This document shows, piece after piece, positions 1 to 5,242 of a stretch of 7,699 bases of DNA. How positions within the stretch are numbered: the stretch's first letter is position 1; each line of letters begins with the position of its first letter. The notes under the pieces were generated by a model. That model saw only the letters and a program-made list of their open reading frames with translations. It ran no database searches and had not been told where the DNA came from. Origin of the DNA: Microcaldota archaeon (GTDB lineage: Archaea > Micrarchaeota > Micrarchaeia > Micrarchaeales > CABMGC01); contig JASHXR010000020.1 in the NCBI GenBank assembly GCA_030043435.1, positions 1 through 7,699 on the forward strand, given 5' to 3'. A program made the translations under genes and the position numbers.

Positions 1-291
1 GCTGTTGCCAAGGCTGCCCAGTATCTCGGTATTCGCTTTTATATCATGGCAGGAGGCTCTGGAAGCGCCAACCCCCCTCCTATCAATCATATAGAAAAGT
101 TATCAAATCACTCTCAATTGTTTATTATACCAACAAGCGGAATAAACACTCCAGAGCATGCAAAAGAAATGTTTGCAGCAGGTGCAGATGCAATACATGT
201 AGGAAACAGACTAGAACATCAGGGAGGATTCGAAGTTTTACGCGAAATGATAAGGGTATCAAAGCAATATCCTGGTAAGAATTTTCTGTAG
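1..291 (+). CDS. Geranylgeranylglyceryl phosphate synthase-like protein, C-terminal part (partial at 5' end)
   Basis: The frame is open from base 1 to the TAG at 289-291, so the start lies outside the window. The visible 96 residues match the last third of the PcrB/GGGPS TIM barrel. They begin with AAQYLGIRFYIMAGGSGS, where the family has AAKYLG...LEAGSGA, followed by a proline-rich PPP stretch. Next comes IIPTSGINTPEHAKEM, where the family has the phosphate-binding GGGIRSPEKA loop, and then AGADAIHVGNRLE, matching the family's AGADxIVxGNxxE. In archaea this enzyme joins geranylgeranyl diphosphate to sn-glycerol-1-phosphate, the first committed step of membrane ether lipids. The GGG of the phosphate loop reads TSG here, so substrate or activity may differ. 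The gene is AT-rich and ends about 25 bp before the next + strand gene. Family assignment is fairly safe; exact substrate is inferred. Confidence 0.75.
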   Translation, partial: AVAKAAQYLGIRFYIMAGGSGSANPPPINHIEKLSNHSQLFIIPTSGINTPEHAKEMFAAGADAIHVGNRLEHQGGFEVLREMIRVSKQYPGKNFL

Positions 292-316
292 ACTTATTTC
301 CAAATATCATGGGTAG

Positions 317-1027
317 ATTCGCATAAATTTCTCAGAGGCTCTAAGTGCTGTAGATTATGCAGTTTTTGATTTCGATGGCACATTGTATCCACGCTTATTC
401 CTATTCGATTTGACTAAAGAAGTCTTTACAAGGCATTCGGATAATCATATATACAAAGAAAAGCTTGCAAAACTTGCAAATATTGCAGACATGTACAGGA
501 AAGGTACTTTTGAAGATGCATATCTTAATTTCCTTAAACTTCTAGAAGGAGAAAATAAGGGTGAATTTCAAGAAGTCACTAACGAGCTAGTATCACGCAC
601 ATACCCTTATGCCAAACTTGCTGTAAAGAAATTACAGGACAAATATCACCTAAAGACATACCTTATGTCTCTAACCTCTGACTTTATTGCAGAAGCAGCT
701 AAAAGACAATTTGGTTTTGAAGGAGCATTTGCAATAGAATACGGATTTCAAGTACGCGATTCGATGAGTATATTTACGGGAGTCACACCATACACTATTC
801 GTGATGCACAGTCGATGAAGATGCACATGCTAAAACAATTTAGTATGAATAAAAGGGACTTGAAGTTCATCTGCTTTTTCGATAGTGATGATGATGTACC
901 AATAGCCAAAGCTGCAACTATCAGAGTAGGTATAAATCCAAGACCGAAACTACTCAACGCCATTCATTTTGATTTAATCTTGAATGATGAAAAGGATCCC
1001 TGGAAAGCGTTTTATTACATCATTTGA
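317..1027 (+). CDS. HAD-superfamily phosphatase, phosphoserine-phosphatase-like; start unresolved
   Basis: A haloacid-dehalogenase-fold hydrolase of about 230 residues. Motif I is VFDFDGTLYP at 362-391, with the nucleophile Asp at 368-370. Motif II is probably the Ser/Thr in LMSLTSDF, the motif III lysine is probably in AQSMKMHML, and motif IV is FFDSDDDVPIAKAA followed by VGINPRPKLLNAI. This pattern resembles the SerB-like (IB) subfamily that removes phosphate from small metabolites. The true substrate is unknown. The only standard in-frame start before the body is TTG at 383, which falls after the DFDGT motif and would delete the nucleophile. Upstream the frame is open only back to a TAG at 314-316, with ATT (317) and ATA (323) as the only start-like codons. 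An ATG at 309 lies in another frame and would join only after a one-base shift. The coordinates therefore give the whole open frame, not a confirmed start. Composition is about 32% GC in a sampled 60-bp line. Confidence 0.75.
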   Translation: MRINFSEALSAVDYAVFDFDGTLYPRLFLFDLTKEVFTRHSDNHIYKEKLAKLANIADMYRKGTFEDAYLNFLKLLEGENKGEFQEVTNELVSRTYPYAKLAVKKLQDKYHLKTYLMSLTSDFIAEAAKRQFGFEGAFAIEYGFQVRDSMSIFTGVTPYTIRDAQSMKMHMLKQFSMNKRDLKFICFFDSDDDVPIAKAATIRVGINPRPKLLNAIHFDLILNDEKDPWKAFYYII

Positions 1028-1213
1028 GTTCATGCTATGCATGTGTCCTTACTAGAATTAGCCTCTTAGTAGCAACTCTCTTTATATCTCCCTCATCCTC
1101 TCCAAGTCTTAGTATCTATTCTGCGCTACTGACAAGGGAACCGTAGGTGCGGGGCATTCGCAGACGAGGCATATCCGTGACATGCGTTTATATTCGTTGG
1201 CTCTTTGCGTTAG

Positions 1214-1228
1214 GGAAAGCTTTTTAAG
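1214..1228 (+). promoter_or_regulatory. TATA-like promoter of the KaiC-like gene
   Basis: GGGAAAGCTTTTTAA looks like a purine-rich BRE followed by an A/T-rich TATA element. It is centred about 38 bp before the ATG at 1261, which would give a leader of roughly 10-15 nt. GGGCGGGGTAG lies just before the ATG and may assist initiation. The assignment is by motif and spacing only. Confidence 0.45.
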
Positions 1229-1260
1229 GCCGATGGGCAAGAAGATATTGGGCGGGGTAG

Positions 1261-2028
1261 ATGCCGGAGGAGAAGGGGGCGGCGGCCAGGATACACACCG
1301 GGATTGTCAGTCTAGACGAGGCGCTCTCCGGCGGCCTTACCGAGGGCAGCCAGACCCTCCTAATAGGCGAGACCGGCACGGCAAAGACGCTCCTGTCCCT
1401 CAACGCCTCGTATGCGAACGCATCCTCAGGCATACCGGTAGTCTACCTGTCCATAGATGAGTCAAAGGACCTGCTGATCAGGAACATGACATCGGCCTTC
1501 CCTGGGCTCCCCGACTCAGACGCCATCGTACAGAGCAACAGACTCTTCATACTCGAGAGGAACATAATAATGGCCATAAAGTCAAGCGACGTCATAGAGC
1601 GGTTCCTCGTGATCCTCGAGAACGCGATCGCGGCGAACAGCGCAAAGCTCATGGTCATAGACTCGCTGGGCATGATACGCGCCAACCTCAACGACGACAG
1701 GGCGTTCACCAAGGCCGTAGCGCTCATAACGGAGTACCTGCGCCAGAAGAACGTGGCGTCAATAATCATAAGCGAGGCCGTGTCCCATGCTGAGACGAAG
1801 GTGCCCGGCCTCTTCGACGAGGCTATGTTCGACAACATCATAAGGGTCAGGAAGTACGACGGCCATGGCGGGCGCAATGGCTATACGCTCGCAATCGCGA
1901 AGCTGAGGTTCTCGCAGTACAAGAACGTAGAGCTGCAGTTCGAGATCACGCCGAGAGGGATAGTCGCGACGCCTGTGCAACAGAGGGGTCAGCCGGCAAA
2001 TCGCAACGCATCGAAGACCCAGTATTAG
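1261..2028 (+). CDS. Single-domain KaiC-like RecA-superfamily ATPase
   Basis: A 255-residue protein with one KaiC domain. It opens with the family signature IHTGIVSLDEALSGGLTEGS (residues 11-30). The Walker A loop GETGTAKT follows at 36-43, then YLSIDES at 62-68 where KaiC proteins carry paired acidic catalytic residues (here Asp-Glu). Walker B is KLMVIDS with Asp134. The C-terminal core IIRVRKYDGHGG...LAIAKLRFSQ matches the DGVI.L...R.L.I.KMR region. Archaea carry many such single-domain proteins, which are thought to act as ATP-driven signalling or assembly factors; no partner is visible here. The residue before the P-loop lysine is Ala41 instead of the usual Gly, so nucleotide turnover may be altered. 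A polar tail rich in Gln and Asn (about 239-255) follows the domain. The start at 1261 is chosen because it places the IxTGIxxLDE signature at the usual distance from the N-terminus. It converges with the - strand toxin gene. Confidence 0.88.
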   Translation: MPEEKGAAARIHTGIVSLDEALSGGLTEGSQTLLIGETGTAKTLLSLNASYANASSGIPVVYLSIDESKDLLIRNMTSAFPGLPDSDAIVQSNRLFILERNIIMAIKSSDVIERFLVILENAIAANSAKLMVIDSLGMIRANLNDDRAFTKAVALITEYLRQKNVASIIISEAVSHAETKVPGLFDEAMFDNIIRVRKYDGHGGRNGYTLAIAKLRFSQYKNVELQFEITPRGIVATPVQQRGQPANRNASKTQY

Positions 2029-2044
2029 GCATGATGTTGCAGAG

Positions 2045-2182
2045 ATGGAAAAGTCATTAGTGCTAGATGACGACGCTGCGAAAATGCAGACGATGTTCTG
2101 CATCTCCTGCTTCAAGCTTGACAAGCACGCTTGTGACCCCTTCAAGCATTACCTGCCTCTATATCCAAGGAGCTTGTCGTAA
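2045..2182 (+). CDS. Possible small cysteine-containing protein (45 aa)
   Basis: A 45-codon ORF starting 16 bp after the KaiC-like stop. It contains Cys19-x2-Cys22, then His28, Cys30 and His35, an arrangement that could bind a metal but matches no domain I recognise. Most codons end in G or C, like the KaiC-like gene before it, which argues for real coding. A weak GCAGAG sits just upstream of the ATG. Its 3' end overlaps the last 34 bp of the oppositely oriented RelE-like gene, so the two would be convergent and overlapping at their ends. It could equally be chance. Confidence 0.35.
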   Translation: MEKSLVLDDDAAKMQTMFCISCFKLDKHACDPFKHYLPLYPRSLS

Positions 2183-2514
2183 GTTGGATGGTCGAGTATG
2201 TATAAAACAAAACTCACAATCTCAACTTCATTTGTCCTGATGGTGTAGAGCATCCTCCAGTAGTGTGTCAGTTCTACCCTGAAAAGATTATCTACATCAA
2301 GTACTTTTGGGATGAGCGTCTTCGGGATATTCTGTCCGTACGCTGGATTGTACTTCAATATCGCTACCTTCCTGTCTATAGATCTCAGGAGCCGCAGTTC
2401 TTCCGAGTTTGTCTTGCCTTTCTGCTTCTGCTCCCCAACAATCTTAGACAGCGCCTCGTACTCCTCCCTTGCCTGGTCCTTAAGGATTACCTTTATAGTT
2501 TTGGAAGTCGTCAT
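2149..2514 (-). CDS. RelE/ParE-superfamily toxin-like protein
   Basis: A 121-residue protein with the archaeal RelE-like layout. The N-terminal strand is IKVILKDQAREEYEAL. A charged helical pair follows, then NPAYGQNIPKTLIPK, and finally the core RVELTHYWRMLYTIRTNEVE and the C-terminal VLYILDHPTYDKLLGYR. Conserved Arg, Tyr and His residues in WRMLYTI and DHPTYDKLLGYR are the kind used by RelE toxins to cut mRNA on the ribosome. Ribosome-dependent cleavage is family knowledge and is not shown here. The ATG overlaps the stop codon of the upstream winged-helix gene as ATGA (2511-2514), which gives translational coupling typical of antitoxin-toxin pairs. It is about 40% GC in a sampled line, lower than the neighbouring deacylase. 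The 3' end overlaps a small + strand ORF. Confidence 0.75.
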   Translation of the reverse strand: MTTSKTIKVILKDQAREEYEALSKIVGEQKQKGKTNSEELRLLRSIDRKVAILKYNPAYGQNIPKTLIPKVLDVDNLFRVELTHYWRMLYTIRTNEVEIVSFVLYILDHPTYDKLLGYRGR

Positions 2515-2780
2515 AGCTGCAGGCCTCTATTCTTCAACTTTGCCATGGCGTCCTCAGGAGTGTAAGTCCAGACAACGCCCTTTGTAGTGATGAGTATCTT
2601 GCCGCTCGCCTGCAGGTAATCAAGTATCGTCAAAAGAGTCTGGTGCATCACCTTGCGCGGCAGCCTGCGCTTAAGCTCGGCTATCCTGACAACCTCCTTC
2701 GCGTCCTGCAACACGTGCTCCACCATCAGTACAGTGTCCAGCGTCGGCGAGTGCATTATCTGCGTCTGTATCTGTTTCAT
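2511..2780 (-). CDS. Small winged-helix DNA-binding protein, probable antitoxin
   Basis: An 89-residue protein with a winged-helix fold throughout. Helices are SPTLDTVLMVEHVLQDA and VVRIAELKRRLP. A recognition helix near VMHQTLLTILDYLQASGK is followed by the wing ILITTKGVVWTY and a C-terminal amphipathic tail, PEDAMAKLKNRG. I recall similar small proteins as widespread in archaea. Here the gene sits first in a two-gene unit, with its TGA overlapping the ATG of the RelE-like gene, the usual antitoxin-then-toxin order. Its promoter is covered by repeated AT-rich elements that could be its own operator. ATG 2780 is preferred because a TATA box is centred about 26 bp upstream, giving a leaderless mRNA; Met9 (2756) is an alternative. 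Antitoxin function is inferred from gene order. Confidence 0.7.
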   Translation of the reverse strand: MKQIQTQIMHSPTLDTVLMVEHVLQDAKEVVRIAELKRRLPRKVMHQTLLTILDYLQASGKILITTKGVVWTYTPEDAMAKLKNRGLQL

Positions 2781-2783
2781 AGT

Positions 2784-2819
2784 TATATCTATATCAAATA
2801 GAGATATAAATATATCTAT
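2784..2819 (-). promoter_or_regulatory. TATA promoter overlaid with repeated operator-like elements
   Basis: Given on the + strand: TATATCTATAT (2784-2794) and ATAGAGATATA (2798-2808) form an inverted repeat with 11-bp arms, a CAA spacer and one mismatch. TATATCTAT recurs at 2811-2819 in the first orientation. On the coding strand TTTATATCTC (2810-2801) is a good TATA box about 26 bp from the antitoxin ATG. A protein bound to these repeats would block TBP, so autorepression by the winged-helix protein is plausible. AT-rich sequence makes some self-similarity likely by chance. Confidence 0.55.
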
Positions 2820-2890
2820 TTATGGCGCCAAGAACTAATGAAGCGTGTAATGCGACCTTTCGGCAAAGACCTCAAATTACCTTGTGCTGC

Positions 2891-3412
2891 CTACTTCACT
2901 CCGAGGCGCTCGATGAGCCTTGATGCGAACTCCTCAGCCTTCTCCGGGTCGTTCAGGGTGAGTATGCCCTTGTCGAACTCCAGGTGGTTTGCCGTAAGCA
3001 CGCCCTTGTAGAGCGTCGCAAGCCTCTTCGCCTCCACGTCCCTCGGCGCTGCTATCTTGGTATTGGCGATGACATTCGCGCGCGCTATTATCTTGACCGC
3101 GTTCCCTATGCCTGCGACGAGCTTCCTGGACATCTGGAACATGCGCACCGTGTCGAGGAGAGGCCTGAAGTCGTAGAGCGCGCACTGGTCCACCCCGGGC
3201 CCGTCTATCAGGACCAGCGCGTCGAAGTCTGCAGCCTTCACCAGGGCTGCATTGACGTCAGGCCTGACGACAGCGCCGTGGTACCCGGTGACGTCCCCTG
3301 ACGAGTAGCTCGCCACCACCGCCTCGACATGCCACTTGGAGAGCATCGCGGATACCGCGCTGAGCGACTCGTCCTTGAAACCGCGCTGTGGTATGACTAT
3401 CGCGACCCTCAT
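2891..3412 (-). CDS. DJ-1/PfpI-fold protein lacking the catalytic cysteine
   Basis: A 173-residue protein with the DJ-1/PfpI (class I glutamine amidotransferase-like) fold. The N-terminal strand MRVAIVIPQRGFKDES carries the family Glu (Glu15). ADFDALVLIDGPG (61-73) matches the yDaLvlPGG motif, and VAGIGNAVKIIARANVIANTK (99-119) is the nucleophile-elbow region. LTANHLEFDKGILTLNDPEKAEEFASRLIERL ends the domain. Active members (chaperone, glyoxalase or protease-like) have Cys in the elbow as AICHG, but here the aligned residue is Gly103, so the usual chemistry should be absent. The only Cys is at 77, in a different loop. The start at 3412 is chosen because the domain begins there. The frame is open further upstream to 3490 but that extension runs through the promoter. 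A TATA box at 3440-3448 gives the gene its own promoter, 74 bp after the deacylase stop. Confidence 0.8.
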   Translation of the reverse strand: MRVAIVIPQRGFKDESLSAVSAMLSKWHVEAVVASYSSGDVTGYHGAVVRPDVNAALVKAADFDALVLIDGPGVDQCALYDFRPLLDTVRMFQMSRKLVAGIGNAVKIIARANVIANTKIAAPRDVEAKRLATLYKGVLTANHLEFDKGILTLNDPEKAEEFASRLIERLGVK

Positions 3413-3439
3413 CCTACCGGTTAGATATGCTCCAGAAGG

Positions 3440-3448
3440 AGATAAAAG
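3440..3448 (-). promoter_or_regulatory. TATA box of the DJ-1-like gene
   Basis: On the coding strand CTTTTATCT lies about 32 bp before the ATG at 3412, which would give a leader of only a few bases. GGTAGG directly before the ATG may act as a weak ribosome-binding site. Called from motif and spacing. Confidence 0.45.
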
Positions 3449-3486
3449 GGTTGCTGTCGCAGTACCATGCGGCTGGAAAGGCCTCC

Positions 3487-4368
3487 TCATACGCTCTCGT
3501 GGTCAAGGCCGAGCTCCTCCAGCGCGGAGAGCAGTTGCGCCTTCATGCCAGGGTCTATGTCCTTCCACTCTACCACTGCCGCTTCGACCTCCCCCTCTGT
3601 CATCTCGACTGCCTGGCCAAGCATCGCCAGATTCGTGCTTCCATCCGGGTTGTGCAGCGCATGCCTCGGCATCATGTGCGAGAACGCATATCCCTTCCTG
3701 AGCGCCAGCCTAGTGAACCTGGAGGGGTAGTGGCCGCAGCCTATGCCTATGGCCACCTTCCCGTACTCTATCCCGCCAGACCTCGCCTCCAGCGCGGTCT
3801 CCATCGCGGCCCTGCCTACCATCTGCGCAATCGCCTTGTCAGCGATGGTGTCGGCGTTGCCTCCGGACTCCATGAACATCGAGGGTGTCTTGAGAAGCGG
3901 ACCGTGGTGCGTGGCCTCGTACGTCTTCTCTATCCCAGCCTCGGCAGAGTCCAGGTGCCTCAGCGCGGAGAGCATCGGCACAGGCGCGGCAACGGAGAGC
4001 GCCCTAGGCTCTCCGCCGAATCTGTTCTCAGCTCCCCAGTTGCCCACCGGATGGGCCGTGAGCGCAGGGGTGCCAGAGGCGCTCTGGTGCTTGGACAGGA
4101 AGATCGCAAGATCCAATCCGAGCGAGTCCGCGTCGCGGTACCGCACCAGCTCCTCCTGCGTCATGTATAAGTCTATCCCGTCGGCCACGTAGCGGACCGG
4201 TGCGACTCTGCCTGGCCCCTCCTCGTCGCCCCTCCCCCTGCCCTCCTCCCTGTCTCTGTCTATCTCCGTATTACCGCTTCTCTCCTCGAAGTCATACTCC
4301 TTTATCATCCACTCTGCCATGTTCGACGAGGCCGTGTCATTGACCGAGCAGATGAGACCTACGCGCAT
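3487..4368 (-). CDS. dtdA: D-aminoacyl-tRNA deacylase, archaeal type (DTD2/GEK1 family)
   Basis: A 293-residue protein with the motifs of the archaeal/plant D-aminoacyl-tRNA deacylase: MRVGLICSVNDTASSNMAEWM at the N-terminus, FLSKHQSASGTPALTAHPVGN (90-110), YEATHHGP (150-157), PSMFMESGG (162-170), and IGCGHYPSRFT (209-219) followed by the HMMP...ALH region. This metal-dependent enzyme frees tRNA that was wrongly charged with D-amino acids, returning it to translation. Family work also links it to removal of aldehyde adducts from aminoacyl-tRNA. The HH of THHGP and the H of GHY are the likely metal or active-site ligands. A highly charged insert, about residues 28-55 (rich in Glu, Arg, Asp and Gly), separates the first helix from the next strand. 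ATG 4368 is preferred over GTG 4380 and TTG 4383, because MRVGLICS is the family start and a TATA box lies about 29 bp upstream. Confidence 0.9.
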   Translation of the reverse strand: MRVGLICSVNDTASSNMAEWMIKEYDFEERSGNTEIDRDREEGRGRGDEEGPGRVAPVRYVADGIDLYMTQEELVRYRDADSLGLDLAIFLSKHQSASGTPALTAHPVGNWGAENRFGGEPRALSVAAPVPMLSALRHLDSAEAGIEKTYEATHHGPLLKTPSMFMESGGNADTIADKAIAQMVGRAAMETALEARSGGIEYGKVAIGIGCGHYPSRFTRLALRKGYAFSHMMPRHALHNPDGSTNLAMLGQAVEMTEGEVEAAVVEWKDIDPGMKAQLLSALEELGLDHESV

Positions 4369-4392
4369 AGATCGATTCACCAACGTAAGGCG

Positions 4393-4401
4393 TTTAAGAT
4401 A
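4393..4401 (-). promoter_or_regulatory. TATA box of the D-aminoacyl-tRNA deacylase gene
   Basis: On the coding strand TATCTTAAA is centred about 29 bp before the ATG at 4368, so the transcript would be leaderless or nearly so. The box overlaps the last codons of the DUF2268-like gene, which puts the deacylase under its own promoter. Confidence 0.45.
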
Positions 4402-5083
4402 TCTGAGGGCTACCTTTCATTAGGGCCTTTGAACTCTTCCCAATCACTTCGTTCCAGTCCTTTCCTTTAAGCTCCTTGAGTCTCTTCTTGATTATAAGAT
4501 ATGAGATTGTATATCCTGACCAGTGGGGAAATTCCTTGTCGTCATTATTGAGGAAGATGCGGAAAGATAGGTCTCTGCTTTTAACATCCAGCTTTCCCTT
4601 AATCTTGTCCCATACTCTCTTCGCCTCTGCTTCAGAGATGGCATCTGACCATGGTCTTGTGACACCGGTAAGTTCCTCGGCAAAACATTGCGCCAGGCCC
4701 TCAAGGGCAAGCCTATCGGCCAAGTTCAGGTTTCTTGTCTTTCTTGTCCTTTGAAATCTTATCGCATGGTTAAACTCGTGTATAACTGTGCCCTCTACCG
4801 ACTCCCTCCAGTCTGGCGAGCCCGTATTTATGCCCAACCATAATGCATATCCATTGGACGTGAAGCCGTTAACACCATCCATCTTCCGTTTGACGAAATT
4901 GTCATCTGAATATGAGACAGTGACTATTATGTCATTCTCAGTGGTTAGGAGCTTTGAGGCCTTCATAGCCCCGTGTTTTATGTATGGGAGCGCATCTCCC
5001 ACGCGTATCTCATAGACTACGATGCACGCATGGCTCCCAACCTTAAACCTGCTGACTCCAAAGCGCTTTCCATTCTTTTCCAT
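4394..5083 (-). CDS. DUF2268-like putative zinc-dependent protease
   Basis: A 229-residue protein resembling the gluzincin-like DUF2268 domain. Its HExxH site is VIHEFNHAIRF, with ligands His102 and His106 and catalytic Glu103. The third ligand is probably Glu128 in LALEGLAQCFAEELTG, and FPHWSGYTISYLIIKKRL (185-202) matches the conserved YpxWaGYxiGyxlV motif. No signal peptide or membrane segment is visible, so it should act in the cytoplasm; its target is unknown. ATG 5083 is chosen, preceded by AAAAGG. TTG 5107 would add eight residues, but GAGGT then falls almost on the start. Possible A/T-rich promoter elements lie at 5145-5170. A sampled line is about 42% GC against about 58% in the KaiC-like gene, consistent with separate acquisition. 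Confidence 0.8.
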   Translation of the reverse strand: MEKNGKRFGVSRFKVGSHACIVVYEIRVGDALPYIKHGAMKASKLLTTENDIIVTVSYSDDNFVKRKMDGVNGFTSNGYALWLGINTGSPDWRESVEGTVIHEFNHAIRFQRTRKTRNLNLADRLALEGLAQCFAEELTGVTRPWSDAISEAEAKRVWDKIKGKLDVKSRDLSFRIFLNNDDKEFPHWSGYTISYLIIKKRLKELKGKDWNEVIGKSSKALMKGSPQIS

Positions 5084-5113
5084 TACATTACCTTTTCGGA
5101 GAGCCAAACCTCA

Positions 5114-5242
5114 TCAACAAGGCCCATGCACGTGAATTAACCCTGGTATAGTTTTGTATTTCGTATAACCACCAGTATGCCTTCCTACAGTCAGTGTCAC
5201 GGCCGCTTCCCGCTTAAAGCCAGCCGAATCCCTGACGTTCAT
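5114..5242 (-). CDS. Possible 42-residue protein coupled to the ATPase gene
   Basis: The ATG at 5242-5240 overlaps the TGA of the upstream ATPase gene (ATGA at 5239-5242), an arrangement that usually means translational coupling. The frame runs 42 codons to a TGA at 5114-5116. The product is small and basic (starts MNVRDSAGFK, ends HVHGPC) with no domain I recognise. A competing - strand frame over much of the same DNA is also open for about 40 codons, ending at the TAA at 5088-5090. It encodes a Trp/Tyr-rich sequence (AYWWLYEIQNYTR) but has no good start. The two may be halves of one frameshifted gene, or neither may be coding. Confidence 0.3.
   Translation of the reverse strand: MNVRDSAGFKREAAVTLTVGRHTGGYTKYKTIPGLIHVHGPC

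Noticed and set aside
1109..1183. - strand 24-residue ORF with a CLVCEC motif in the gap before the KaiC-like gene
   Set aside because: Too short, with its A/T box too close to the ATG, and no homologue recognised; likely chance.
1028..1213. tRNA or small structured RNA in the non-coding gap
   Set aside because: No cloverleaf, T-loop consensus or long stem could be found by eye on either strand.
1182..1460. + strand frame overlapping the start of the KaiC-like gene, including an ATG at 1233
   Set aside because: It is Arg/Gly/Pro-rich and out of frame with the clear KaiC domain.
3413..3490. Open extension that would lengthen the DJ-1-like protein by 26 residues
   Set aside because: It crosses the TATA box and adds sequence with no family match; the fold begins at MRVAIVIP (3412).
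3427..4192. Long + strand open frames opposite the D-aminoacyl-tRNA deacylase
   Set aside because: They are antisense to a well-supported gene in GC-rich DNA and show no domain or sensible composition.
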